From Bacillus mobilis (lineage in GTDB: Bacteria; Bacillota; Bacilli; Bacillales; Bacillaceae_G), in assembly GCF_001884045.1 (NCBI RefSeq), contig NZ_MACF01000123.1, forward strand, positions 124,001 to 188,000: a stretch of DNA of 64,000 nucleotides. Reading direction: 5' to 3'. The translations under genes and the position numbers were made by a program. Below are positions 7,324-16,225 of this stretch, piece by piece; within the stretch, counting starts at the first letter, position 1; each line of letters begins with the position of its first letter. The notes under the pieces were generated by a model. That model was not told the origin of the DNA and ran no database searches. It saw nothing but the letters and a program-made list of their open reading frames with translations.

Positions 7324-8335
7324 TAAACCTCATTCTGAACAAGATGATTATAAAGAATTGCTACAAGAAGCTCTTCATCAAAGACCGGCGTCACTACCTG
7401 ATGGAAAACAAGAGCAAGTGTTGAAAATAGGTAAAAAAAGAGCGCGTATTACAAATGTTTTAATTGTATTTACTTTTTTATTACTCATTCAACCTATTTT
7501 ATATATATTTACACTTTTATATTATACATTGGCACCTACAAACGCGATGGAGATACGGAATGTAGTAAATCAAACGTTAAGTGTAACAGAACCAAATGTA
7601 TTTTTGAAAGATAGGGACATGGAGCAAACGTTGTTACCACTTAGTTTACAATTGCATTTTGATTTGTATAAAAGGGTAGGGAAGAAAGATATTCGAATAG
7701 GAGAAGAGAAAACAGATTATTTATTAAGTACAGCAACGAAAGTAAGCCGTGAATATACAACAGATGAAAAAATTCCAGAAATCCCGTATATAGATAACGA
7801 AGTATTGTCTCATCCTAATAATTATAATGCGTCCTATAATAGTAGCGAAGAAGCACAGGTATTAAAGGGTCTTCCACAAGAGTCTGTTGTAGAAGCATTT
7901 GTATCTTTTAGGGAATTATTAAGTGTACAAGAAGTAACAGATATGTTTCCTACTATTGATATCGTTTGGTATGCCGTTAATACAGGATTAGAGGAGAAGC
8001 AAACGAATGATGAGGGTATGTATGTAGCCCCGATTGGCTTCCCAGCAGATATGATTGCAAGTCCAAGTGGTGCTTTTGAAAGTGATTCACCTCATGAGGA
8101 ACAATTTATTACTGTTTTAAAGTCATTACAGAAGCATGAAAATTTAGCAGTGAAGCTATCTAGAGCGAAAGTATTAGAGTTGTCAAAGCGAATTTCTTTC
8201 CTTGAAAAAAATGGGGTGAAAACTTATGGGGCAGTTGTAACTGGACCTAAAGGAGAAGTTGAAAAATTAATGAGCCACGAAAAAGTTAGAAAATTGAAAG
8301 TAGGTGAAGCGAGGTTATGGAATTGGCATTCTTAA
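7313..8335 (+). CDS. Anti-sigma factor, YhdL-like
   Basis: 340 residues: a cytoplasmic N-terminus of about 45 residues, one membrane segment (VLIVFTFLLLIQPILYIF, about residues 45-65) and a large extracytoplasmic part. Family knowledge: YhdL-type proteins carry sigma-regulator N- and C-terminal domains and hold SigM at the membrane. The start overlaps the sigma gene by 11 bases and has AAAGGAGG upstream, so sigma and anti-sigma are made in a coupled ratio. It overlaps the next gene by 19 bases. Confidence 0.78.
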   Translation: MTNDKPHSEQDDYKELLQEALHQRPASLPDGKQEQVLKIGKKRARITNVLIVFTFLLLIQPILYIFTLLYYTLAPTNAMEIRNVVNQTLSVTEPNVFLKDRDMEQTLLPLSLQLHFDLYKRVGKKDIRIGEEKTDYLLSTATKVSREYTTDEKIPEIPYIDNEVLSHPNNYNASYNSSEEAQVLKGLPQESVVEAFVSFRELLSVQEVTDMFPTIDIVWYAVNTGLEEKQTNDEGMYVAPIGFPADMIASPSGAFESDSPHEEQFITVLKSLQKHENLAVKLSRAKVLELSKRISFLEKNGVKTYGAVVTGPKGEVEKLMSHEKVRKLKVGEARLWNWHS

Positions 8336-8628
8336 AAAAAAGAAAGAATCATATGTATAAACAAGAATCGTGGATGGGGACTATTTCATTAATTATTGCC
8401 TTTTTAGCTCTAATGTATTTGAACATTATATTGCTTATTCAAGAAACATTTATAGGTAAAGGTTTTCTACAAATTGTTGGTATTGGAGTGGTGTGCTCAG
8501 TTGTAGGTATGATCACAAAAAGAAAAAGTCGAAAATATGCATTGTGGGCTTGTAGTTTATTTGTTTTTATGCTAATGTTTGCTTTCTTTGGATTTATGTT
8601 AGGTTGGATGATAAGTTTTGGGCCATAA
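8317..8628 (+). CDS. Small membrane regulator, YhdK-like
   Basis: 103 residues with three hydrophobic segments (about residues 22-40, 48-66 and 76-98) and Lys/Arg-rich joints. It matches YhdK, the second negative regulator of SigM, in position, size and membrane character; sequence identity could not be judged. ATG 8317 overlaps the end of the anti-sigma gene; an in-frame ATG at 8353 is an alternative. A terminator follows within 10 bases, closing the three-gene operon. Confidence 0.65.
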   Translation: MELAFLKKRKNHMYKQESWMGTISLIIAFLALMYLNIILLIQETFIGKGFLQIVGIGVVCSVVGMITKRKSRKYALWACSLFVFMLMFAFFGFMLGWMISFGP

Positions 8629-8637
8629 ATATGTGGG

Positions 8638-8667
8638 AAAGAGCGAATGTAGATTCGCTCTTTTTTA
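8638..8667 (+). terminator. Terminator of the sigma factor operon
   Basis: AAAGAGCGAAT / ATTCGCTCTTTTTT, a strong stem with T run directly after the stop of the YhdK-like gene. Confidence 0.9.
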
Positions 8668-8871
8668 TATTGAAAGTAAAATAAATAAGAGAAGAATCTA
8701 TCAAATTTGAATGGAGTGCACTATACATCTAGGTTGTGTTATTATTGATATCTTTTTCGCTCACGTACACATAAAATAGGTGGCAAGTATAGTACTAAAA
8801 TAATAGCTCGTCCAAACATTACAAGTCCCTCTTACATAATATGTAGGAATAAGCATGAAAGGGGAACTAGT

Positions 8872-9408
8872 ATGTCTTGCTATAACTACTGTAAGTTTTG
8901 TAAAGAGTATAAAAAGAAACAGCATGATTGTTGTAAGAACACGAGTAAGTGTAATAACAACAAGGACATGCTTATAAGGGCATCAGCATTTAGAGCTAGA
9001 AATACGGTGGATCAAACGGTTCCTGCCAATACTTTTGTAAAGGTATTGTTCCAAAAAGAACAATTTGATTTAGCAAATGAGTATAATCCGGCAACGTCTA
9101 TTTTTATTCCGAAGACTAGAGGGGTTTACTCTATTATTGGAACGATTGGTTTTTTTCCAAACGATCCTAACTTAAATTATAGAGCTCGTGTAGAAATTCG
9201 TGTGAATGGAAACGCAGCAATAGCTATAGATAACGACTTTTTCGGTCCAATAAGTTTTGGAAATGTAGTAAGTGTTTCGACGATCATTCAATTGAATGAA
9301 GGAGATCAAGTTGAAGTTTATGCACAAAGTAGCATAGACGGAGTTTTAAGTACCTCGGAAGACGGCTCACATTTTGAAGCTGCAAGATTCCCTTCGCCAA
9401 TTAAATAA
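8872..9408 (+). CDS. Cys-rich N-terminus joined to a C1q/BclA-C-terminal-like domain
   Basis: 178 residues. The first 30 hold seven Cys (CYNYCKFCKE, HDCCKN, SKC), then follows a beta-rich domain with VPANTFVKVLFQKEQFDLAN, GVYSIIGTIGF and NEGDQVEVYAQSS, the pattern of the TNF/C1q-like jelly-roll found at the C-terminus of BclA exosporium glycoproteins. There is no collagen-like region. The Cys cluster suggests cross-linking or metal binding. A spore-surface location is inferred. A CATAATATG sequence at 8835 could be a sigma-K -10 element. AAAGGGG precedes the start. Confidence 0.7.
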   Translation: MSCYNYCKFCKEYKKKQHDCCKNTSKCNNNKDMLIRASAFRARNTVDQTVPANTFVKVLFQKEQFDLANEYNPATSIFIPKTRGVYSIIGTIGFFPNDPNLNYRARVEIRVNGNAAIAIDNDFFGPISFGNVVSVSTIIQLNEGDQVEVYAQSSIDGVLSTSEDGSHFEAARFPSPIK

Positions 9409-9442
9409 CGAATAGAATAAAATATTTTTCAGCATGTTTAGT

Positions 9443-9475
9443 TAATCCCCTTTACCAAGTGGTGGGGGATTATTA
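9443..9475 (+). terminator. Terminator of the C1q-like gene
   Basis: TAATCCCC / GGGGATTA hairpin 35 bases after the stop. Confidence 0.7.
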
Positions 9476-9779
9476 TTGTTTTTCTAAAATATATAAGTAA
9501 ATAGGCTTAATATAGTTTGTTTCAAGAGAATTTTGCATGCTAGGATGTAAGGCTGAAAGTGCTATCTTATTATGAGTAATAGATATTCTGCAGGCAATAA
9601 AAAGCCTACAACGAAACGAGTAACATGGTTGTAAAAGTTCTCTGGCATTACATTTGCTAGTCGTCGTATGGAATAGAAAAGACATCTTAATTTATAAATA
9701 CATAAAAGTCCGTATAATTAAGGGCTTTTTCTTAACTATATAGAAATTACATATTTAACATAAGTTTTTGTAGGTATTG
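9476..9779. other. Intergenic stretch, no gene seen
   Basis: AT-rich interval. A 70-codon minus-strand frame exists at 9473-9685 but it overlaps the terminator and lacks a ribosome binding site. A weak hairpin with T run is present at 9705-9735. Confidence 0.4.
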
Positions 9780-9872
9780 TTATTGAATGGAAAGGAATAA
9801 CAATAAGGCGATTACACTATATAAAAATAAAATAAATCCTAAGATGAGTAGAATCGGATGCAACTTGAACAT
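9780..9872 (-). CDS. Single-pass small membrane protein, 30 residues
   Basis: ATG at 9872 is preceded on the minus strand by AAGGAGGTCAAAC, an ideal ribosome binding site. The product starts MFKLHPILLILGFIL and is almost entirely one hydrophobic helix ending LLLFLSIQ. Such tiny membrane proteins are frequent in Bacillus sporulation or stress regulons; no function can be named. The strong binding site is the main evidence that it is real. Confidence 0.65.
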   Translation of the reverse strand: MFKLHPILLILGFILFLYSVIALLLFLSIQ

Positions 9873-9980
9873 GTTTGACCTCCTTGATTATATAAAGATT
9901 TTAATACATTTATGGTCAATTAAGAAGGAAAATATTTTAAATGAATGAATACACGAATTTAACAGAGGATATTTTAAAAG

Positions 9981-10013
9981 AAAAAGAGCCCGATCTAGCT
10001 ATCAAGCTCTTTT
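9981..10013 (-). terminator. Terminator downstream of the GIY-YIG pseudogene
   Basis: AAAAGAGC / GCTCTTTT arms with a further internal GAT/ATC pairing, 100 bases beyond the pseudogene end on its strand. Confidence 0.6.
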
Positions 10014-10112
10014 CTGAATGGCGTCATTATATTCCCTTGTGATAGGTTAAAAACTATAGCGAACTTTAAGGAGAGAGTGTCAAACCCTATTAAACTAATT
10101 TATGATCTGAGT

Positions 10113-10533
10113 TCATGCCCATTCATAGTTCTGGGTAGTTATTTTTTTATCAATTAATCCTCTTTGTCCAAAATTGATAACTTCTAAATTTTCTCTTCCT
10201 ATATAATAATTCATACATTGAGTGTTTTCTAGTGGAGTGTGCCAAGAAATTAAAAGTGCTTCTACATCGGATAATTTTTGCTCAGAATATTTACCTCCAT
10301 TAGGAAATTCCAAAATCCCTAACCTGGATGCCTCTTGCCCCATGAATCCAATCTTTATAATGTTCATTTAATCGTTTCGAAAAACTTCTTTTTGTTTTTC
10401 CGATGTATAGTAATTTTTCTTTTCCACGATACACTCAATAAATTGCATATATACCTTTTGAAAAAGCTTCTTCATAATCATTGATTTCTGATAAATTATA
10501 TAGTTTAGACCATCTAATATGTACAACAGTCAA
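10113..10533 (-). pseudogene. GIY-YIG nuclease-domain protein, broken by a stop and a frameshift
   Basis: From a TTG at 10533 with AAAGGGGTG upstream, the minus strand reads EEAFSKGIYAIY, then a TGA where Trp would fit, then VYRGKEKLLYIGKTKRSF and KRLNEHYKDWI. This is the GIY-x10-YIG nuclease signature. About 10320 the frame shifts and continues as ILEFPNGGKYSEQKLSDVEALL to TAA at 10113. The two lesions would stop production of the full protein. Sequencing error cannot be excluded, but two separate lesions favour real decay. Confidence 0.7.
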
Positions 10534-10630
10534 ACGTTTCACCCCTTTATCAAGATATTAAAAAAAATCATTTTCTTTCAATTTCTCAAAAATCGAAAGA
10601 AAATGCAAGGATTATAGTGAACGCATAATA

Positions 10631-10662
10631 AAAAAAGAGCATACACAAACGGTACGCTCTAA
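10631..10662 (-). terminator. Terminator for the minus-strand small gene at 10834-11028
   Basis: AGAGCATAC / GTACGCTCT with a T run on the minus strand, about 170 bases after that gene's stop. Confidence 0.6.
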
Positions 10663-10833
10663 AGAAAGATAGGTTTTATGAGTGGATAATCTCCATACGA
10701 TAATATATGCTCGATTAATAAAAACGTGTAAAAAATCAATAGATTATCAATGAAATAACATGAAATGAGTAATGTTGGTCTATTACCGAAGTCGCGGAGC
10801 TAACCAAATTGTAAGGAGTGTGAATAAAACGGA

Positions 10834-11028
10834 TTAACAACTGGATAATGATTGTACTTCAGTTTCATATTTCTTATAGTTTGGATATTGCGTAATAGTT
10901 TGACACTTAGGTGTGGAAAGTTGATTAATTATAGAAACATTGGTAATGACCTCGTTACAAGGGCCGAAAAATGTGATTTTTAGTTTTGAATTTGGTGGAA
11001 CTTTGACCACTATAGGTTTTTTTTTCAT
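10834..11028 (-). CDS. Hypothetical small protein, 64 residues
   Basis: ATG at 11028 preceded by AGGAGC at suitable spacing. The product is basic at the N-terminus (MKKKPIVVKVPPNSKLKITFFGP) and has four Cys-spaced residues near the ends, including a C-terminal Cys. No membrane segment. The beta-rich start resembles small spore-surface proteins but there is no firm match. Confidence 0.5.
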   Translation of the reverse strand: MKKKPIVVKVPPNSKLKITFFGPCNEVITNVSIINQLSTPKCQTITQYPNYKKYETEVQSLSSC

Positions 11029-11044
11029 GAAATCAGCTCCTAAG

Positions 11045-11070
11045 ACGCAGTATTGTATACTGCGTTTTTT
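11045..11070 (+). terminator. Orphan palindrome with T run
   Basis: ACGCAGTAT / ATACTGCGT with a 3-base loop and six T, in terminator form on the plus strand, directly upstream of the minus-strand gene at 10834-11028. No plus-strand gene ends here. It could stop antisense transcription into the region upstream of the lysozyme gene or act as an operator. Confidence 0.5.
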
Positions 11071-11308
11071 ATTTAGTTTGTAAAGGCGTATTACTATATA
11101 ATATGAAATTTTAGTTGAGTTGATAATGATATGGAGTTTAATGGATTGATTAGATTATGAAAAATTAGTAGAAACTTAATTAAAAGGTCGTATATTTTGA
11201 AAAAAATATAGATTTTCTTTATTTATATTATAGATAGCTAGTATTAGGCATAAGGGGCTTTCAATAAGACAAGCTTTGAATATGATAATAAAAAGGAGAT
11301 GAATTGTA

Positions 11309-12322
11309 TTGGGGTATATTATCGATATTTCAAAATGGAATGGAACTATTGATTGGGATAATGCAGCATCTCAGCTAGATTTAGTTATTGCTAGAGTTCA
11401 AGATGGCTCGAATACGGTAGATTTTATGTATCAAAATTATGTGAATGAAATGAAGAAACGCAGTATTCCATTTGGTAATTATGCATTTTGTCGTTTTATA
11501 TCTATTGCTGATGCAAGGAAAGAGGCACAAGATTTTTGGAATCGCGGCGATAAATCTGCTAAGTTTTGGGTGGTGGACGTAGAAATTCAAACGATGATGG
11601 ATATGCAAGGGGGGACACAAGCGTTTATAGACGAATTACGCCGTTTAGGTGCGAAAAAAGTAGGGCTATATGTGGGGCATCATACGTATGTATCATTTGG
11701 TGCACATAATATTGAAGTTGATTTTGTATGGATACCTCGTTATGGAGGGAATAAGCCAGCATATCCGTGTGATATTTGGCAATATACTGATTCAGGAAAT
11801 GTTCCTGGTATTGGGAAATGCGATTTGAATCAATTAATAGGAAATAAGTCGCTATCTTGGTTTCTAGGCTCAGATGAAGTAAATCAATCTATTCTATCTG
11901 ACAAGGAGGATACGCAGCAACAAAATGGTATTGGTATTGCAGTTTCAAAATATGATGATGGATATGGCATAAATGTATATGAAAATCCTGCGAATCCTCA
12001 GTTTACAGGTACAATCACTCAAAAAACGCCATATGTAGTCATACGTGGTTATTGGGAAGAGGCAGATAAAAATATGATTTGCTTAGGCAATGATAAACAG
12101 TGGGTATATGTAAAACATTTTGATGTGAAATGGTTTTATGCATCTTCAAAATATCCCATTGGGTATGGGGTTAACTACTATGCAGAGCCTGAATGTATAA
12201 ACTATAAAGGAAATATTGATGGTTCAAAATCTTTTCGTGTGTGGGACAGAGCGAAAAATGCGGTAGATATCGGGCAAAATAATTGGATATTGGAAGAACA
12301 TTTAAATATTAAGCACTTATAA
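11309..12322 (+). CDS. GH25 lysozyme (N-acetylmuramidase), phage-endolysin type
   Basis: 337 residues. The first 190 form a glycoside hydrolase 25 domain: [15 protein letters not shown], the acidic [11 protein letters not shown] segment and [10 protein letters not shown]. The catalytic Asp/Glu pair is expected in DVE. The C-terminal 120 residues look like a repeated SH3-like cell-wall-binding region ([26 protein letters not shown]). The start is TTG 11309 with AAAAGGAGA upstream. There is no signal peptide, so release would need a holin or lysis; none is adjacent. Likely a domesticated or stray phage endolysin. Confidence 0.85.
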   Translation: MGYIIDISKWNGTIDWDNAASQLDLVIARVQDGSNTVDFMYQNYVNEMKKRSIPFGNYAFCRFISIADARKEAQDFWNRGDKSAKFWVVDVEIQTMMDMQGGTQAFIDELRRLGAKKVGLYVGHHTYVSFGAHNIEVDFVWIPRYGGNKPAYPCDIWQYTDSGNVPGIGKCDLNQLIGNKSLSWFLGSDEVNQSILSDKEDTQQQNGIGIAVSKYDDGYGINVYENPANPQFTGTITQKTPYVVIRGYWEEADKNMICLGNDKQWVYVKHFDVKWFYASSKYPIGYGVNYYAEPECINYKGNIDGSKSFRVWDRAKNAVDIGQNNWILEEHLNIKHL

Positions 12323-12347
12323 GTAAACAAATGTTTTAGGAATACGT

Positions 12348-12390
12348 AAAGGGTTATCTTGCTGATACATAGTAAGATGACCTTTAATTA
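12348..12390 (+). terminator. Terminator after the lysozyme gene
   Basis: Imperfect stem AAAGGGTTATCTTGC / GTAAGATGACCTTT, 25 bases after the stop. Confidence 0.6.
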
Positions 12391-12513
12391 TTGAAAAAAG
12401 AACAAGATCCATAGTTCAATCAAATGAAATGAATTACATGTGGAAAACACATTGTTAACACAAGTACATTGTATAGTTATTCTTATATAATAATAAAAGT
12501 GAGGTATTTTGAA

Positions 12514-13365
12514 TTGAAAAAGAAAAAGCTATTTGTAGGAACAATTATTTCATGTGTAGTACTGGCATTATCTGCATGTGGTTCCTCAGACAACGTAGTA
12601 ACATCAAAAGTAGGAAATGTTACAGAGAAAGAGTTAAGTAAAGAATTAAGACAAAAATATGGGGAAAGTACTTTATACCAAATGGTGTTAAGTAAGGCAT
12701 TGCTAGATAAATATAAAGTTTCAGATGAGGAAGCAAAAAAACAAGTAGAAGAAGCAAAAGATAAAATGGGCGACAACTTCAAATCGACTTTAGAGCAAGT
12801 TGGATTGAAAAACGAAGATGAATTAAAAGAAAAAATGAAGCCAGAAATTGCATTTGAGAAAGCGATTAAAGCGACTGTTACAGAAAAAGATGTAAAAGAA
12901 AACTATAAACCAGAAATGAAAGTAAGTCACATTTTAGTGAAAGATGAAAAGACTGCTAAAGAAGTGAAAGAGAAAGTAAATAATGGTGAAGATTTTGCAG
13001 CTTTAGCGAAGCAATATTCGGAGGATACTGGTTCAAAAGAACAAGGCGGAGAAATAACTGGTTTTGCTCCAGGGCAAACGGTGAAAGAATTTGAGGAAGC
13101 TGCATATAAATTAGATGCAGGACAAGTAAGTGAGCCGGTAAAAACAACTTACGGGTACCATATTATTAAAGTGACAGATAAAAAAGAATTGAAACCATTT
13201 GATGAAGTAAAAGATCAAATTCGTAAAGATATAGAACAGCAAAGACTACAAGATACGACAGGTAAATGGAAACAACAAGTAGTCAATGATTTATTGAAAG
13301 ATGCTGATATTAAGGTGAATGATAAAGACTTTAAAAATACATTTGAATTTCTAGAAAAGAAATAA
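12514..13365 (+). CDS. prsA: PrsA-type foldase lipoprotein (parvulin peptidyl-prolyl isomerase)
   Basis: 283 residues from TTG 12514, chosen because it gives the lipoprotein signal KKKKLFVGTIISCVV with lipobox LSAC. The parvulin domain lies in the middle: KVSHILVKDEKTAKEV, DFAALAKQYSEDTGSKEQGG, and GYHIIKVTD. PrsA proteins are anchored outside the membrane and fold secreted proteins. B. cereus-group genomes carry several PrsA paralogues; which one this is cannot be told here. Monocistronic, closed by a strong terminator. Confidence 0.92.
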   Translation: MKKKKLFVGTIISCVVLALSACGSSDNVVTSKVGNVTEKELSKELRQKYGESTLYQMVLSKALLDKYKVSDEEAKKQVEEAKDKMGDNFKSTLEQVGLKNEDELKEKMKPEIAFEKAIKATVTEKDVKENYKPEMKVSHILVKDEKTAKEVKEKVNNGEDFAALAKQYSEDTGSKEQGGEITGFAPGQTVKEFEEAAYKLDAGQVSEPVKTTYGYHIIKVTDKKELKPFDEVKDQIRKDIEQQRLQDTTGKWKQQVVNDLLKDADIKVNDKDFKNTFEFLEKK

Positions 13366-13377
13366 TGATTGTAATTA

Positions 13378-13407
13378 GAAAAGGGAACCTATATAGGTTC
13401 CCTTTTC
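13378..13407 (+). terminator. Terminator of prsA
   Basis: GAAAAGGGAACCTA / TAGGTTCCCTTTTC, nearly perfect symmetrical stem. Confidence 0.9.
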
Positions 13408-13409
13408 TA

Positions 13410-13853
13410 ATTAGTGTGTGAGTTATAAATAGATAGTAAGACAATATAATATTACATTTAAATATTAAGAATTACAATGGGAATTTATGTAATTAATTTA
13501 AGTTGGAATGATTAATGCTTCAAAGAATGTTGATATTATAATGTTCCTTTTGTTTAATGTCATTAAATATAAAGTAAATTTAACAATTTCCTCCCACTAT
13601 TTGTAGGCTAATTATTAGTCGAGAATGAACAAAATCCTAATTGATTTAAATTTTATTTTATTGAAATGGATAAGCATAATTTGCAGAATGAAACATACAA
13701 TATTATTGGAAAATATTGATGCGAAATGAAGTGAAAAGCAGAGCATTCTACTAAAAAAGGATGTTCTTTTTTAGTATGAAATTTTTAGGATAAAAAAAGA
13801 ATACTTTAAACAAATGATTTAATAGATCAATATATTATGTAGGAGGAGAAAAT
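13410..13853. other. Intergenic stretch, AT-rich, no gene seen
   Basis: No supported open frame. A hairpin at about 13750-13780 (ACTAAAAAAG / CTTTTTTAGT) may be a terminator of an unseen or lost transcript. Confidence 0.4.
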
Positions 13854-14072
13854 ATGAAAGTAATTTTTCAAAGAGAAGGTGGAGGGAAGGTTTTTGAATC
13901 ATATGATGAAGATATAAGTAACTTATTAGCTATTTTAAAGGAAACGAAAGGGATTAAAATTGGGATGGTTGAGTATGAAGTATTAAAATACGAATTAGAG
14001 TATTTTCGCAATCCAAAAAAAGCAGAAACAGAGAGGGAGTTACATATAATAGTACAACCAAAATATATTTAA
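13854..14072 (+). CDS. Hypothetical small protein, 72 residues
   Basis: ATG follows AGGAGGAGAAAAT, a very strong ribosome binding site. The product is soluble and mixed charged (starts MKVIFQREGGGKVFES) with no recognisable motif. It stands alone and is closed by a terminator at 14113. Confidence 0.6.
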   Translation: MKVIFQREGGGKVFESYDEDISNLLAILKETKGIKIGMVEYEVLKYELEYFRNPKKAETERELHIIVQPKYI

Positions 14073-14112
14073 TAATTAGGACCAATTATTAATAGTTTTA
14101 TACAGTATGTAC

Positions 14113-14144
14113 GAAAAGAGAGTGTTTACATTGCTCTCTTTTCA
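14113..14144 (+). terminator. Terminator
   Basis: AAAAGAGAG / CTCTCTTTT after the 72-residue gene. Confidence 0.8.
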
Positions 14145-14345
14145 TGGAAATTCATAAGGAACGAATTGTAGTCGGTTATAAATTCCCTAAATTTTGTGAG
14201 TTCGTTCTTTATAATATATGCTTTCATTTATAGTTGGTTAATAAACTTGAAAAATTAAAACTTTTTCGTTTAGGCAGGGATTTTATATTTGAGTAGATAA
14301 ATGTTCATATGAAATATTTTGTATACGAATATTGGAGGAGTAAAA

Positions 14346-14753
14346 ATGAGTTTAGCAAGTTATATAGGTTGCAATGTAGAAATTCCGTTAACGGATCCAG
14401 ATTCTAATGATGTAATTGTCTTTGGATCGTGTTTTTCAGATGAAAGTATGCTTGAAATTATACAAGAGTTTCAATTCCAAACAAGTTACACGTATGAAGT
14501 TTCAACGAGTTGGGGCATTGAACTTAATGAGTGGCAAACTGAAAAGGAGAAGAAAGAAGCTAAAAAAAAGCTATTAGCTTTATGTTCGATTATGGATGGA
14601 TATTTAAAAGAAGGTGACTATTTTGAATTATTCAGTTGTTGGGTTGGTGATGAAGATAAGGAACGAGTAGGGGAATTAAAATTAAAAATAAATCATTTTA
14701 AAATTGATGAAATTTTGATTCCAGAAAGAACACTTGTCAGGATAGAAAAATAA
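14346..14753 (+). CDS. Hypothetical acidic protein, 135 residues
   Basis: Start ATG 14346 has TTGGAGGAG upstream; an in-frame earlier codon lacks one. The protein is acidic, soluble and Trp/Glu-rich (STSWGIELNEWQTEKEKKEAK) and could be a small phage or immunity-type protein. I see no catalytic motif. Monocistronic with a strong terminator. Confidence 0.6.
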   Translation: MSLASYIGCNVEIPLTDPDSNDVIVFGSCFSDESMLEIIQEFQFQTSYTYEVSTSWGIELNEWQTEKEKKEAKKKLLALCSIMDGYLKEGDYFELFSCWVGDEDKERVGELKLKINHFKIDEILIPERTLVRIEK

Positions 14754-14775
14754 ATATAGAAATATACGTTATTAG

Positions 14776-14813
14776 AAAAAAGCGACTTCATTTTGTATGA
14801 AGTCGCTTTTTTT
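14776..14813 (+). terminator. Terminator
   Basis: AAAAAGCGACTTCAT / ATGAAGTCGCTTTTTTT, perfect stem with T run. Confidence 0.9.
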
Positions 14814-15015
14814 AGTAAATATGTTAACTGTCTATTAAATAGGAAGTGAAAAACTCATTTGATGAAGAAGAAAATCAATGATGGATAAATGTATAAGAAA
14901 ATGATTTGAATTATATTTTGTTAAAAATATAATTATAACTCTTCTCAAAAGAATGTATGTTCGTGTATAATTGGAACGAGTGTTCTTTTGAATACAGATA
15001 ATATATGAATTAGAA

Positions 15016-15081
15016 ATAAAGTGAAACATTAATCAGTAAGGTGCTTATCGTCCATTGATTATTAGCTTTCATCAATTCGAC
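15016..15081. repeat. bcr1-like repeat, truncated copy
   Basis: ATAAAGTGAAAC followed by TTAATCAGT and ATTAGC..TCA.CAATTCGAC blocks match the first 65 or so bases of the repeat at 29057, after which similarity is lost. Only the left part remains. Confidence 0.45.
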
Positions 15082-15249
15082 GTCTACGGGCGATTGATTT
15101 TCGACTTATATACATCACATATGAGGATTTTAAGGTGGGTGCTTTACTACTTGTTAATGCTGGGGAAATATGAGCCTATCATTATGAAAAAATAATTGAG
15201 TAACAATATATGTGAAATAAAATGGATAAATGATCAAGGAGATAAAGAA

Positions 15250-15585
15250 ATGAATGATGTAAAGGTGCAGAAAGCAGAAAGAGAATGGGTTCCATTTACA
15301 GTAATGTCGGAACAGTTATTAAGTACGCGAAAGATTGTTGGAGAGAAGTTTAAAGTACAAAAACCGCTTTTAACAAAAGATGCAAAAGAGAGAATTTCTG
15401 ATAAATTATTAACGTCATTATTGTCTGAGAAAGAAATATTGGTGACATATTTTGAAGATGGCTACATACTTACAAGTTATATGACAGTTGTGCATATAAA
15501 CCCGCTAAAGCGCATTGTAATATGTACGGACGCATTTTATAAAACTTACGTATTTAATACTACAGATATTATTGAAATAACGTAA
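15250..15585 (+). CDS. YolD-like protein
   Basis: 111 residues from ATG 15250, which follows AAGGAGAT at good spacing; the earlier TTG is not needed. It has the YolD-like layout: ERISDKLLTSLL, then a small beta barrel with ILVTYFEDGYILTSYMTVVHINPLKRIVICTDAF and a final FNTTDIIEIT. Family members are found near UV-damage polymerase genes (UvrX/YqjW), but no such gene is adjacent here. Function otherwise unknown. Confidence 0.6.
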   Translation: MNDVKVQKAEREWVPFTVMSEQLLSTRKIVGEKFKVQKPLLTKDAKERISDKLLTSLLSEKEILVTYFEDGYILTSYMTVVHINPLKRIVICTDAFYKTYVFNTTDIIEIT

Positions 15586-15587
15586 AG

Positions 15588-15620
15588 AAAGCTGAAATTT
15601 AAATTTTAGCTTTTTATTTT
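15588..15620 (+). terminator. Terminator of the YolD-like gene
   Basis: AAAGCTGAAATTT / AAATTTTAGCTTT followed by T-rich sequence. Confidence 0.8.
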
Positions 15621-15647
15621 TGTTAGATGAGGAACAGAAAAAATGAA

Positions 15648-15680
15648 ACGAAAAAGCAGCTAGCTTCATACTAGCTGCTA
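15648..15680 (-). terminator. Terminator of the GerPF-like gene
   Basis: AGCAGCTAG / CTAGCTGCT with a T run on the minus strand, about 120 bases beyond the gene's stop. Confidence 0.75.
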
Positions 15681-15800
15681 AGCCCCAGGGAAAGGGAGAA
15701 AAAGATAGGGTACTCCAAAAATCATTAATAGCTGTGTAACAGCCTGATTATAGTATAGACAAATTTATTATTCCTAAACAGTACGATGAAAAAAATAGGA

Positions 15801-16016
15801 CTACGCTGTACCTACTTGGTTTTGATCTGCAAGGTCAGAATCAAACGTATTAGTCGCGCTCACACCATTAAAAGTATTAACAACAAAACCAACGTTTGAA
15901 GCACCAGATCCATTATAAGCCTTCGTATTTTCTTTCGGAGAAACGTTGTAGAAATCACCTAAGTTAAATGAACCATTACTATTTTGTACAACTAAATTCC
16001 CTACAACTGATGGCAT
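15801..16016 (-). CDS. GerPA/GerPF-family spore germination protein
   Basis: 71 residues from the ATG at 16016. The start MPSVVGNLVVQNSNGSFNLGD, and the middle YNVSPKENTKAYNGSGASN with NTFNGVSATNTFDSDLADQ, follow the GerPF pattern (glycine/asparagine-rich with SPK and DxDLADQ). GerP proteins of the spore coat help germinants pass to their receptors. This is a lone paralogue outside a gerPABCDEF operon. The stretch 16017-16040 upstream is in frame but is probably leader. Confidence 0.78.
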   Translation of the reverse strand: MPSVVGNLVVQNSNGSFNLGDFYNVSPKENTKAYNGSGASNVGFVVNTFNGVSATNTFDSDLADQNQVGTA

Positions 16017-16225
16017 AGTTTTCACCCGCTTTACAATCATTTGTTAACACTACTATATGGTTTTATAGTCCAAATGGTTCATGTAACAAAAATTGTGGAA
16101 TAGTAAAACGTTTGAAGTGTAGCTTAATCCTACAATAAAAGTATGTTAAAATTAATGTAAGGTCGATTAATTTTAAAAAACAATTGTATAATTAATATAT
16201 ACGAAATCAAAGGAGGCAAAATGTA

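Noticed and set aside
9473-9685. 70-codon minus-strand frame
   Set aside because: Overlaps the terminator of the C1q-like gene, no ribosome binding site, no family likeness.
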